Positions 24,248 to 36,205 of a stretch of 64,000 nt of DNA are shown one piece after another. The stretch is from Argyresthia goedartella (taxonomy: Eukaryota > Arthropoda > Insecta > Lepidoptera > Argyresthiidae). The position numbers and the translations under genes were made by a program. Location of the stretch: assembly GCA_949825045.1 (NCBI GenBank), contig OX463808.1, positions 24,489,674 through 24,553,673 on the forward strand. The letters are read 5' to 3'. The notes under the pieces are model-generated. The model had not been told where the DNA came from and did not search any database. It saw only the letters and a program-made list of their open reading frames with translations. How positions within the stretch are numbered: position 1 is the first letter of the stretch; every line of letters starts with the position of its first letter.

Positions 24248-24646
24248 GCGGCCAGGTGCGCGTCAGAGTCGCGCCCTGAGGGTTCCGCATAAATATCATT
24301 TTTATGCAGAAACTTAAAATTGACTGATTTCGATAAGTGTTGCGCCAAATTTCGTTATTCTAGGTCAACAGGAAATACCCTATTGGTATAGGTTTTGATT
24401 CCCTTATGAGTTTCAAGCAAATTCAGAAAATTTTCGACATCAACGGCCGTATCTTTTGCCTACGTTTGATTTTTTCACAACTTCTTGAGACCACAGATTT
24501 GAGCAATCAATATTAATTTCAACTTATTACTGCAAAGACCTGAGACACGTTCCTGAGACAAAGGGTCTTGACATACAAACAGACGGGCAACGAATTGTTC
24601 CTATAAGGGTTCGTTTTTTCCTTTTAAGATACGGAACCCTAAAAAC
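24248..24646 (+). repeat. Repeat family D, complete copy
   Basis: A ~400-bp unit opens GCGGCCAGGTGCGCGTCAGA and closes TTTTAAGATACGGAACCCTA. The opening (GCGAGTC-type block plus AGGGTTCCG) is the same as the end block of family B, so the two families share an end module. Non-coding. Confidence 0.7.
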
Positions 24647-27600
24647 AACCTAAGCAAGAGGTTCGGAAAACAAAAAGCTTTGTACAAAATCTACAGAAAA
24701 ACTATTCATCCTCGACTGCGTTTAACACTTTTCCTTTCGCAACATTACTAGACATTCACGCTAGATTTGACTTGTCCGAGCTTCGTGTTCAAAACTTCGA
24801 TATTCCAGGTGCAAGTTATACTGAGGGTGGGTTTCTTTATTCGCCCGATGAACAAATGGATGGAAATGATTCGAGTTGGGTACTTTACGATAAAGGGAAC
24901 TTGGGTAAGCAGGAGCATAGGCTAAAGCCGTTGTTAATCCCAGGGATGCATGTGAAGCTACGAGTACCCCAGGCGGACTTTTAATAGTCCTTTAAATTCC
25001 CGGACGAGGCGCGGGCGCGGGCGCGGGCGGGCCGACTCTCTCGGAACAGTCTTGTAATTTACTCGCTAACGTCTCTCCTCCAAGTATAGGCACTTTACTG
25101 ACGCTACGAGTCATATATATAACTTTTGGAGTACGATGTACTACTTGATTTGAAAAGGGGGTGATTAGCGCTCTGTAGCATGTCTTTTCATGTCTTTCCA
25201 TAGGCAAATTACGGTTGTTATGTATAACATATACATATAATTATGGATGAGTCAATCGTAGCTATATAATTGTGTGAGAAAATTGATGTGTTGTCTATTT
25301 ACCCGACGGCGCCAGAAGGAGGGTTATGTTTTTCGAGTATATGTATGTATGAATATTTCTTTGGCACGCTTCGTAGCCTAAAGGGCTTGACAGATTTTAG
25401 CTTGAGAGGTGTCATTAGATTGGTCTTAACTGTGAGAGTTATACTGAGGTATATAAAATAAAAATAAAAAATAGCCGATTTCTTGCGACATATTGTCTTG
25501 TTTCTTATTAAAAGAAAGGGTTTCATAAATAAAAAGAAACAGAAAGATTGAAATGCAGTCAAGTTATTTGTTTTTATAATAATTTTTTTTTTCTGATATT
25601 TATATTTTTTGAATCGTGTGTTTGTGCCGTGTAATGAATAAACTAGCTATCTATCTAACTTTTAATCATCTACGATGGATGTATACAAAAATTCGAAATT
25701 GAACTAAACTTAGACATTTATAACGGAAAACTTATATGTATTCAAAAGATCGTCTCTCGCAATTTACCAACTAAACGAAAATGAGAACCGCGAAAATATA
25801 AAGACCCCTATAGAGCGTGGCTATAAATCGAGTCCGAAATGCAAAAAACCACTGAAGTCAGGGTAAGTAGCTTTTAAATCACAAGAGTTCGCGCGCAGGG
25901 GCCTATTTAAATTCAAGCGAGATGTGTAAAGGAAGGCCGCTCTGATTTATGCGGCGCTGCTGCTAGGCCGAACCGTTGTAAATGTTGGATTGGAATATGA
26001 GTAGCGACGTACGGGACCGCTCCGCAGGCAGCTGGTGCTCGGACTTGGGGCTACAGTCCCCCAGCGACTTGTCTACAAACAAATACATACACAGCGAACT
26101 ATTCATGCGCCTGTACCAAAAAGTTTTGACTACGAACGATGCGGTCCGATTCAACGATGTTTACAAACCGTTGTAGGCATTGGCGTAAGACGCGTCGGGT
26201 GCTAATGTGAGCTGAGCGAGGCGCCGTGCGACGTGACTCCATTAGGCCAGGAAGGATCGCCTCTAGGCCGCGCACACGGGCTCGTATCAGACAGACATTG
26301 CCATCGCAAATCCGCATCTTTGTGTCAAACCAAGCGACGTACAAATCTCTGTAAGTTTGAAAACTTGGCAATGGCAAGTGCGCCTACTGCTAAGTATGTT
26401 AGATTTATCAACATTATCGTCACGTGTTGTACTGGTGGGACTAGTCATTATCGTTTATTTTTCTGGTAGCCCTGATTATCCTACGACATATCCTACATAT
26501 GTATATGTTTCATAGCGAAGCGAAAACCGAAAGGAGCCGTCGCCGCCTTCTGAATATTTCACGACCATGAAAGAGTGGAGACGTGCGCGCCGGCTGTAAT
26601 ATTCCTTTAATATTTATATTATTACCACATTCGTATAAGCAATCCGGGTGAGTGTAAACATTCCTTTGCAAATAGCGACAAGCAAGTTGTGGGACTAGGT
26701 AATGCACTTGTCTGATTAAAATTACTATTCGGAACACAACAAGCAGAACAGTAGATACGAGTACACAGGTTCCACGCTATTACTTATTCATCAGGCGAAA
26801 ATGGATGAACGAAAACGGAAAATTTCATGGTGCGTGATTATGCATTGGAAATTTAAAAAGGATGTTTTATCGCAGCTGGCGAGACTCTCGCGAAAGTTAC
26901 CAAATAACAAGGGCTGCCACAATTTATGTGGCGATAAATTGTCACTAAGAAACAATGCTAGCAACCGCTTGTTGCGATACAGGGGTGGCCGTGGAGAGTT
27001 GCAGGTAAGCAATGTTAACAGGCTATCAGGGACCGTAGACTATGTGGACTGAGTCAACAAAGAGACCAGATATTAGCTGCCAACGGCAGTAACTTTGGGA
27101 AATTACAGTTGTCATGATGATGATTACATGGCGCAATCACCAAACCCAGCATTTCCATCCCGCCCTAAAGATTCAGTGTCATCGGGCGGCAAGAGATTGA
27201 TGAACCAATTCTAATCACACAAGTCAACTGAGGGAATTTCTGTTTTCATGTAATTGATACACCTCTGAATTAATATAGTACCTATGTATATGTAGATAAA
27301 TGTAGTAATAAATAGATTTTGACAGGAGAATGCCCAGAGTAAACATATTTTTTCTATGATCGAACTCTGGAAACACATCCCATGTACCTTTATTTACAAC
27401 AAATACATTCAGATTTGATAGCATCATTTTCAGTACTTAACTTATAAAAATATATCCATTACGGTTAAAAAGTAAGATTACATCGCAGTATTGTTCTATT
27501 AATCAGTTAGTAGCCTCAACAAAGCGTTTTGAACGAAGCTCAGCGTAGATCAAAGATAGAAAAAATCAGACAACAACGGGGAGAGAAAACTTCCAAACAA

Positions 27601-27704
27601 AGCTAATAAAACGATGAAGAAACAACGGCGAATTTGTAAGGAACGGGCTGTGGGAAAGAGCCTTTGAAATAGGTAATGTGACTTGCTAACCAGTACGGGC
27701 CGAG

Positions 27705-27728
27705 CCGCCGCCGCCGCCGCCGCCGCCC
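27705..27728. repeat. (CCG)n microsatellite
   Basis: About eight CCG/GCC triplets inside AT-rich DNA; the minus strand would read polyalanine but no gene context supports coding. Confidence 0.9.
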
Positions 27729-28089
27729 ACTGCGCCCAGACACGCGCCAAGCCAAGCTTGATTGCCGTGGGAGTCACAATTTGGTAACAAACCTTTGTTG
27801 TTTTTATTCAGAGACTAGGTACTAGAAAGTTTTGAAATGGAATTTCGATGTTCGAATGTCCCCTCGCTATCGGTGTTCCTGAGTTGCTGCAGGTCGTTAA
27901 AAGTTGACAGGCTGGAAATGCTACCATTTGCAAAGTTCGGATTTGATCTAGATGCTATGTTGACTGTGATTACTCACGCGGAAAAGTACTTCACGGTCTA
28001 ACAAATCCAGTTTGTATACAGTTATTTCTTGTTTTACAGCTATTGCCGAATGATTAACTCCCAATGACGAAAAAGTTTGAAACGTCTGT

Positions 28090-28090
<1 letters not shown>

Positions 28091-28128
<38 letters not shown>

Positions 28129-28171
28129 TGTGTGTGTGAATGTGTCTGTGTGGGTGTGTGTGTGTGTGTGT
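28091..28171. repeat. (GT)n microsatellite
   Basis: A long, slightly interrupted GT run of about 80 bp. Confidence 0.97.
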
Positions 28172-28250
28172 ATCTGTCTATGGCACTCTAGGGCTCAATG
28201 AAGTGAAGTCTAATGTTCTTGCAGACCCACTAGTTTAAATGTCGGGGGTG

Positions 28251-28575
28251 TTTTATTTAGGCTTATATTTAAACGATTACCAAAAATGCACCTATTTTAC
28301 TACCAATAAATTCGAAATTACTGCCAGAATGGATAAATGTCCACCAAATTGTGTTTGGCTAAATGATCACCAAACTCCTTTTATGTTTTGTGTACTTAAG
28401 TTTATGTTTTAAGTATTTTTTGTTGTTCCTACATGTTCAACCTAACACCTATTTTACTACATGTTCACCTAAGCTACCGCAGTATTTTGCTCTGATATTT
28501 TTTGCAACTTTTGGTGTTCATTTATCCATTTTGGGTAGGAAAAATATACTTTGGTGATCATTATATTTGTTGCCT
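28251..28575. mobile_element. Shared-core repeat family C, copy 2 (TGATCACCAAA arms)
   Basis: The core (~28397-28505) has TTTATGTTTTAAGTATTTTT, ACATGTTCAACCTAACAC and CACCTAAGCTACCGCAGTAT. Its flanks are inverted to each other: left AATGGATAAATG...CACCAAA and AAATGATCACCAAA; right TTTGGTGTTCATTTATCCATT and TTTGGTGATCATT. These arms are unlike those of copies 1 and 3. Confidence 0.7.
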
Positions 28576-30156
28576 TTTATTTATAGTTAGTTATCTGTAA
28601 GTTGGAGCGTTGTCTGTTCGGAAGTACGGTATCCTCCATTCTCAGACAAACATTGATCTTTGAAAAATCATAATATGAACACATCTATAATAGTTTTTAT
28701 TATAATTATAGATCGGAATGAAAGTAAACAAAAGAAAACAACCCTTTCTCTGTAATATAAATTCTCATAACATTATTTTATCATATAATCATGCAAGCTG
28801 AAGGCAAAAATGCTAAATGGATTCCAGGAATAAAGATAGTGCACCCTCGAGTAGATATGGCTCCTGACGGCGGCGCCTCCCGCTATGAAAGGTTGTTCGG
28901 CGCGGCTTCTGCGGTCAGCACTCTTAACCTCTCCTTTCCCGGGAGTTCGAGACGTCAAAAACGACAAATACCGGAGTGTTTTTGAGCGTGCGGGCTGCGC
29001 GGCACTTGACTAATATATCAAGTGATTGTGTTGGAATGGTAACACTTAGAATTATAGGAGTTGTATATCTGAGTAGCTAATGAAACCCTCTTTTACACAA
29101 TGTGTAGAAAATGTCACTGTGACCTTAGTTTATTTTTGTACTGGCATGAGAAACACAGACTTCTATGAAAATGCTCCCTCTCGACACAAATCTAGCCGAC
29201 ATCAGAAAATTATCAACAACATGTACATGTTGTTTGATACCTACGTAATCTACACAAAATAACCTTTTCAAAACAATAAAAACATTAGGGTGTTCTTATA
29301 GAAACTTTCGAATATTTCAGCGTTTCAAATTTTCATAAAATACGGAAAGTAAACTGACGCATCGCGCGAATTATGCAAATCTTGTGAAATTATTTGTGAA
29401 GAGACTAGACTACCTAGCGTTATATTTCTTAGTTCCTAGGATAGGTAATTTATTCAATAAGAGGAAAACAAGTGGTATTTGCCACTAAATCATAAATGAT
29501 AAGTGTGAGGACGCCATATCTCGCAAGGAAAGTATAAAATAGGTAGAAATCAACACTTTGTACTATTATTGAATTTATAGGCAATAGGTGATACTTATCA
29601 TTCTAGAATTAGTGGTTCTAAGTAGAAGACAAACTAGGCTTTCTAACAGTGTATCGTACTATGTACCTTTTCATACAAAAATAATTCAAAATCATGCATG
29701 TTATTTCGTGTCACGGTGTGTTGTTTCTGGGCTTTCTCAAGGTCTCGGCAGGTGTACGATATGCGTTTATACAGAGTGTGCAAAGATGGAACGAAGAAAA
29801 TGTTTCGCCGTGATTTGATTCTAGGTAAAATAGCTAAACTGGTGTTTCGTTCGTGTAGGTATGGTGTAAGTTTGAGTTAACTAGTATTTAGTTGTTATGT
29901 GTATATGAAGTGTTTCCACGCGGCTCCGTTCACGCGCAAGTACAGATACCTACTGTTCTTACAAAGTGTAATATTGTGTAATATTGTGTTAACTAGTGTT
30001 ATGCGAGATCAGATATGTACTTTTGACAATTTAGTGTAAGATTACACAAATTTGTAAAAAATAAACAATTATTTGAAATGTGTAATTAGTAATTAGCTAC
30101 CACCTACCTAATGTGTAATTGTGTAATTAGGTTTTGGAAAAATAAAAAAGAACAAA

Positions 30157-30500
30157 AATTTATATAGTTATATATTCACATTCTTTATTGCCCTGTGCAT
30201 AAAAATGTACTTAAAAGAAATTTTATAACAACAGGCGAGCTTATCTCTAAAAAGATATTTCTTCCAGCAAAATTTATATAGTTATATATTCATATTCTTT
30301 ATTGCCCTGTGCATAAAAATGTACTTAAAAGAAATTTTATAACAACAGGCGAGCTTATCTCTAAAAAGATATTTCTTCCAGCAAAATTTATATAGTTATA
30401 TATTCATATTCTTTATTGCCCTGTGCATAAAAATGTACTTAAAAGAAATTTTATAACAACAGGCGAGCTTATCTCTAAAAAGATATTTCTTCCAGCAAAC
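30157..30500. repeat. 114-bp tandem repeat, 3 units
   Basis: TATATAGTTATATATTCA starts at 30161, 30275 and 30389, with GTACTTAAAAGAAATTTTAT and AAAGATATTTCTTCCAGCAA in each. The units are nearly identical (one C/T change seen). The array lies inside the piggyBac-like element, near its left end. Confidence 0.95.
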
Positions 30501-30968
30501 CTGGGCGAGACATAATTGTTTAAAAAACAGGACAGTACTAATGCACAATGAAATTGTATACATTATATTTACACACACACGAGTACACAATTATGGAAAA
30601 GTAGTAAACAGTAAGTAAGTAGGTAAACAATTCTATACAAGTTCTTAGATAGTTGTTTGACTGATATTTGTAACTTTTACCGTATAAAAAATGGAATAAA
30701 GTACACAATTACGGAAAAATGAAAAAGAATTTTGTTGCAACTGTTAAAGTAAACAATTTCTATACAAGTTATAAGATAGTTAGGTAGTTGGCCACAAATA
30801 GAAATTGTTATTTACACAAACACATAAACATTAGACACATACACACATAAAAATTACACACAAAAAGATAGAAACATCCGGATCGCTAACGCTATGAAGG
30901 AGGAGAATTACAATCACACACTGATGGCTGATTTAGATGTGTCTAGCAAGACATAAATGCCCTCAGGA

Positions 30969-31152
30969 GTCATTGAGCGATTTTATCTCAGCAGGGACGT
31001 GTGCCCTTTTGCGATTCATCGTCCCAATGACATCAGTAGCACGGGATTTGAGGTACCTCGTCAAGGGCATTTGGTTATATCAATTGTCCATGAAAGCGAT
31101 TGCGACTCATCAACTTCCTGAAGGCAGGCATTCCCAACACACCAGTCTTCCA
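30969..31152 (-). pseudogene. Second piggyBac transposase remnant, internally deleted
   Basis: The minus strand first reads WWKTGVLGMPAFRKLMSRNR, matching the EYWKSGMLEMANFRKLMSRN part of the transposase at 31772-33025. After a one-base shift it continues MDN(stop)YNQMPLTRYLKSRA, TDVIGTMNRKRAHVPAE and IKSLNDS. The second part matches the third-aspartate region of the piggyBac catalytic domain (DN-F/W-Y-x...G-T-x-R-x-x-R-K). The intervening catalytic segment is missing and an in-frame TGA sits right after the aspartate. It is therefore a dead, deleted copy, and it is not the missing middle of its neighbour in a usable arrangement. Confidence 0.75.
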
Positions 31153-31485
31153 CCAGTTTGATGCTGCAACGTGGAAGTTATATGATATGGCATATTTTAG
31201 TAGTTTTAGTTACCCACTCAAGCAAGCGATACACCCGACCGAAACCGGTCCAAAGCGAGGTGTGCGTAGTTTTAAAACCCCTATTACAGAGACATATTAA
31301 CCAGCCGTCAGTACACAGTCAGATATCAGTCAGTAGGCATGCTAGAATAAGAGGAAAGCTAACATTACAACAATACCGTTTCGAGCTTCTTGCACAATTT
31401 AAAGTTACATAACACTTTCAATGGAAGACGAAGAGGAACAGATAAACTGTAGAAACGAGAATGGGTACCCATAACATTAAAAGTG

Positions 31486-31771
31486 CTATGGCCCCAAATT
31501 GGCCAACGTGTGATACTCCAACCAACACTGTCCGAGGCAGAGTCTGACGTTGCACCTACGGCAGAAACTGTTCACGGACGTGCGCTTTCCAAGGGCCGAG
31601 CACCTGCAACATCTCCCCTGCTTCTTCTTCTTGGAATTGCTATAAGTCGGAGCAGGAATCGGGAAATGTTGCGGGTGGTTGTCCAGACGGTGGAAAGCGG
31701 TGTTGCTTGGAGGATTCTCTCGTTGCATCGGTCCCGGACAGAAGAACCGATCAACAAGCCCCTGAGCCACG
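31486..31771 (-). pseudogene. piggyBac C-terminal cysteine-rich region, out of frame
   Basis: Directly downstream of the stop of the four-exon gene, a different frame reads HFPIPAPTYSNSKKKKQGRC, then CRCSALGKR and SFCRRCNVRLCLGQCW. This is the C-terminal Cys-rich (zinc-binding, RING/PHD-like) domain typical of piggyBac transposases. It lies one frame away from the upstream gene, so it is not translated with it. Together with the abrupt loss of homology after FGIKSD upstream, this shows a deletion that removed the second and third catalytic aspartates and changed the frame. Confidence 0.75.
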
Positions 31772-33863
31772 CTAACCCTTGTTTCCCGGTGCGTAAGGTT
31801 CCGGAATGTCGGACTTGATCCCGAACCTGGCCGCTTTGGTGCGTATGGATTGGACCCAAGAAAGGCGTCCCTTCCATAGAAGCAACGACTCGTCCAAACT
31901 GAGTTCTCTTCGTGGCGTATACAAACTCGGAAATATATCGTTGCAATGTGTCAAAATGGGGGTAATTTTGAAGATTTTTTTGTGATACGAAGACACACCA
32001 GTAGGTTGTTCTTCGTTGTTCACAAAATGGAGAAAACGCGTGAGCATGAAGAAGCGATTGCGACTCATCAACTTCCTGAAGTTTGCCATTTCCAACATAC
32101 CAGACTTCCAGTATTCATGGACATTCGTCCTCAAGCACAGCGACATATAGATCAGCACGGCAAATAATACATAAATTTCGTCGACTGTGGTCTCTCGCCA
32201 GTCGTCCAGACTGGCGGGAATATGACCTGTCTCGGATAATTTACTTATTATTTGCCATGCGTATCTATTTGTCTCGGTGACAATCATCTCAATGATTGAC
32301 CGAGGCCACATTCTCAAAAAGATATCCGTAGGATCCTGGGATATAGACTGCGGGCCCGGTGAACGCAGATATGTTTCTGCTTGGCCAATGAAATTCGAAA
32401 AATCACTCGACCAAGAAAAAACATTCGCGTCCGGGCTAGCAGGCGGGCTGACAGCACGCGGGCGCACAGCGGCCGGGCTGTCAGGCGCACTGACCACAGT
32501 TTCCGCCCCAACATCCGGCAGAGATACTTCATCACCTTCCATATCGACAGCCACCTCATGCTCTCCTTGCAATTGTCCTCTCAAAAATCCGATTAATTCT
32601 TCTGCTTGAACATTCTGCATCTCGGCATACTCTCCTAGAACAGGCAGCGGGCTAACATTCAAATCAAACAAACTTTCTGGTCGCATGCATTCTATTTCCT
32701 CCGCCTCCGCTACAGCGAAACTCCGCTCTAATTTGCCCGTATCAGACGAAGTTGCAATGACCGCGTCGAAATCGTCAACGTCACTATCAGAGATATCCAG
32801 TTCACTTCCGGAGTCCTCAATGAAATGTTCATTTACAATATTTTCTATCTCACTTTCATTGAGAACCCGGGAGTGAACTGGCATTCTCGACGATGACGAT
32901 GACGACCCAGGCATTGGAGCTGCAGCGCGTTTACGCGCTCCGGATGTTTCTCTAACAATATTTAATGCAGTGGTTGTTGTTGCGGTGGACACGGAGGCCG
33001 CCGTGGCTGTGGCAGCCGTGCCCAACTGTTATGAAAAAAAAAACACACGATTTTAGCAACAAATGAAACAACAGAGGGGGATTGTAAAGTTTTTTTAATT
33101 AAAAGTACTGGATCAAAATACGTACCAGCTCACTCCCACTGCGTTGCTGGAGGTTGCTGGCTGCCGGCTCCTCCCCGCTTCCCGACGTCGGCGGCCGCTG
33201 CCAGCTGCTGCCAGCTGCTGATGACTGTGAAAATAGAAAAATACATTATTGTATATGGTATGGTACTAGAAAGCATGGAAGGATAGCTGGAATAGAAGAG
33301 TAGGTGCAGGAGAAATGCACAAAGGCCCCGCTCAAATGGGCCAGCTGCAGGCAGGCCACACCCTGTTGGAGGAGAAGAATGGTATGATACCACCGGTGAT
33401 CTATCTGCTTGCTAATCAGAATACCTACCACCATTTCTTCAGCCAGCGAGCGCCGGCAGCGCCTTGATGTCGACGGCTGCGGGGAGGAGTCGCCCTCGCT
33501 CCCGCTCCGGCCCAGAGAAGCTGGTTGCTTCACCATCTATAACATAAATAAAATAGGTAAATTAAATATAAACAAAATACCAGACTGGCAGTCAGTGACA
33601 TTTGCAGTATAATTATTTGTGTCCTTTTAGTATAAAACTTCACATTTCCCAGGTAAATATTTAATTATACTTGGTAAAACTATATTCAGACCGTTTAGGC
33701 TGCTGAATGGAACAAATTCATGGATATGTATATATATAAATATAAAAGGAAACGAAGCAAAAACGATGCGAGTGAAATTTCAATTATTTACCTTCATCCG
33801 ACCGGAGCGGGAGCGCACATACACCAGCTTCTCATCAAGCTGGGCATGGTAGTCATGATCCAT
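31772..33863 (-). CDS. Four-exon piggyBac-type transposase gene lacking most of its catalytic core
   Basis: Exons are 33863-33792 (ATG; MDHDYHAQLDEKLVYV...), 33536-33429 (MVKQPASLGR...EEMV), 33224-33126 (SSAAGSSW...SGSEL) and 33025-31772. All junctions are phase 0 with GT donors (GTAAAT, GTAGGT, GTACGT) and AG acceptors. The predicted protein is about 510 residues. It has a Ser/Ala-rich and acidic N-terminus (DISDSDVDDFD), then the transposase fold from DPTDIFLRMWPRSI to LSLDESLLLWKG (first catalytic Asp) and ends at FGIKSD plus an unrelated tail (IPEPYAPGNKG). The remaining two catalytic Asp residues are absent, so it cannot cut DNA. An AG lies just before the ATG (33866-33865), so a further 5' non-coding exon is possible. 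No transcript evidence is available. Confidence 0.75.
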
Positions 33864-34021
33864 TCTGAAAAAAGTAGCTAAGGCATTAGGATCAAAACGT
33901 ACACTCTGTGCACTTTTACAAATTTGTGTAATTTTGCATTTTTTTGTCATTTTACACTAAATTGTCAAAAGTACATATCTGAACTTGCAGGCAAACGAAT
34001 CCGCCTAAAAAGACAAGTTAA

Positions 34022-35849
34022 CACAATATGACACAAATTTGTTATTTTTTTATTTTATTTTTATTTTTATTTTTTTTATTTTGATATTTCCACTTGAGCA
34101 TCGTGTAGGGTGTCTTACGAGCATAATTTTATGTCATATGCATGTTTTCCCTAGGACCAATATTTATAGAGATATCGATATTACAAACATAATATGACGT
34201 ATATCTCGAAATCGGTGAGGTGCACGAGGAAAATGTTTATAACCAAAAGTGATAGCAAAAAGCAGCACTACACGATTCCGAAGCAAAAAATAACAGTCAA
34301 AAAAAATATTTTTTAACACAATTTTTCTAAGTCGCTGGATGCTGGATTTTTCCATTGATAAAAAAAAGGGGCTTCCGCCCCCTTATCGACACTGAACTCC
34401 AATCATAAAGCCGCGGAACCTTTGATATGGAAACCCCAATCAGCACATCACCCCGAAACCTATGATATGGAGTTTCACCGAATATGACTGAAAACACCCG
34501 CACCCTGTAGTGAGATTCTATCTGTGTGTGAGTAAAATGGCGTCGCGGAATGCTTATGTGTGCGGGTGAAGCATGTGAATTGGATGCCTGATCACGTTTC
34601 TGACGGAAAATCAGCAAATTGGTACATTATTTTGATAAAGAAACCTATAAAAATGGATTCCTTATAAGATTTCCAATAAGATATGTGTATTTTTTATTGA
34701 AATCTAACTGTATTTCTCATTGGAATTACAAATAGCATTGGGGGGAATCCGTCTGGTTGCATGACGTATCATGTAAATTTGCCGATTTTCTGGACATCTT
34801 GATGAATTTTACTATGATTTGTGGTTTGTTTATCGCAAATAGAGTTGTAAATATGAATAAAACAAATACTTACCTCAATTCACCGAAAAAACTACACTTT
34901 TCTCCCAATAAAATTTCACCACCAAATACGTTGGGAGCGTCCGGAAGAAAGTGATTTTCAAAACGCGGTTGAATTATTTTTTTCTACGGAAAAGCATAAA
35001 CTAGCACACAGACCATAAAGTTTGTCTAATTGGGTGTCCACACATGATCGAACCGTAAAAATTGGTCCAACCGTTGGATAAAAAATACCGGTTTCAAAAA
35101 TATTAGTCATCCCGCTGCTTATGCTGACAGCGGTACAGGGAGTGACCGGGGCCGCGCTGCTTATGCTGACGGCGGAAAAGGAGAGGTTAACGGGTGCCCC
35201 ACCGACACCAACGCCCCCGCACCACCCCCCTCACCCTACGCCACTCTCAAGCTATTAATTTCTCAAGCACTTATGGTTTGTCGCAATAAATTCCATTAGA
35301 TCCTCCGTCGTTAGCAAGGCTCTGGACAACATTATTCCCAATAAAAGTTCACGACGAAATCAATTATTATTTTCTCCGGGGCCGGTCGAGCTGGGTTCGT
35401 AATGGAACTAATAATGAAATATTTCCGTATGACGTCCGTGAAATGTCCTGAAGTTAGCTGTCATGGCGAGGGATTTTTAAAACCCAGCGTTTGTCGTTCA
35501 TTGTGCGTTAATACTCGTAAAGTGGGTGCGCGTGAGTGTTGCGATAGCGATTATTGACCCGGCTGCTATTGCGAACTGAATGATACATGGTAACCATGGT
35601 AGCGGGCGGTGACGACGGTAACATTCGGTAAACGCTACCATGATACGCTTAACGACAGTAAATACGTTGCACGCAATAAGTAAGTATCGCTAACCCAATC
35701 ATGAGTGTACAGTGGTAAACAGGAGTCGATGACTGCTATTGCAACGCTAATGCGTACCCACTATAGTACGTATCACTCATACATATCCCACACGGTGTGT
35801 CTTCTCTCAACTCCTTAGCACAATACTGTTGCTTACGAACTTTCGTCCA
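34022..35849. other. Intergenic/intronic DNA, nothing firm
   Basis: AT-rich DNA with a GC-richer patch at 35105-35240 that repeats GCTGCTTATGCTGAC twice. No gene or classified repeat was recognised. Confidence 0.6.
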
Positions 35850-36185
35850 GGTTAAGGGCAATCCGACTATGGCACGCACTTCCCTGCGCTATTAGGGATA
35901 GTACATCGATTATATTTTCAAGAAAAGATTGAAACTGCATCTCCTTTCTCTTCCGTATGAAGTATAAGTGTGATAGTAGTTTGTTAATATACATATTTAT
36001 ATATTATATGTTGATATATGTACTATTATGCACCAGACTGCCCTTACTAGCAATAGTCTGTCCCTCCTATCCTGTTTAGGTTTGCCGGAAAAAATATATT
36101 TTTAGATATAAGCTCGCCTTTGTGCATAAGTATTAATGTATTTTTACTCATTATTTACCGTGCAATAAAGTATATTGAAATGACG
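35850..36185 (+). pseudogene. 3' end fragment of a LINE
   Basis: One frame reads FKKRLKLHLLSLPYEV and stops, the usual last residues of reverse-transcriptase ORFs, followed by a 3' UTR-like stretch (TAAGCTCGCCTTTGTGCATA) and GTGCAATAAAGTATATTG. The 5' remainder is missing. The exact LINE clade is not clear. Confidence 0.5.
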
Positions 36186-36205
36186 TAAAAAAACGACTGC
36201 AGTGC

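Larger units (their letters stand above)
15530..29988. other. Long CadN intron or upstream region: repeats only, no gene recognised
   Basis: No further cadherin exon was found on the minus strand by looking for DxNDNxP, LDYE or A-T-D motifs, though a small exon could have been missed. The region contains listed repeats, a poly-G/CGG patch near 19330-19370, a GC-rich (CGG)n patch near 23255-23300 and a GCGGGC run near 25015-25030. The stretch 15960-16110 resembles 59930-60060 (an AGAGAACAG/GACAG...GACGCTTCGC tail) and is probably a decayed retroelement 3' end. Confidence 0.6.
29989..34021 (-). mobile_element. piggyBac-like element with inverted subterminal repeats
   Basis: The element is bounded by TTAA at 29989-29992 and 34018-34021. 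Inside, 30011-30039 is a perfect 29-bp inverted match to 33952-33980 (AGATATGTACTTTTGACAAT...), and 30041-30059 is a perfect 19-bp inverted match to 33914-33932, with about 18 extra bases on the right. The TTAA context is symmetrical too (TATTGTGTTAACT on both outward-facing ends), so the true ends could lie slightly outside. It contains a four-exon transposase-type gene, a separate transposase remnant and a 114-bp tandem repeat. TTAA is the known target of the piggyBac superfamily. Confidence 0.75.

Noticed and set aside
31158..31412. Plus-strand frame with KLTLQQYRFELLAQF that looks slightly like a piggyBac C-terminus
   Set aside because: The similarity is too short and it runs against the clear minus-strand transposase pieces on both sides.
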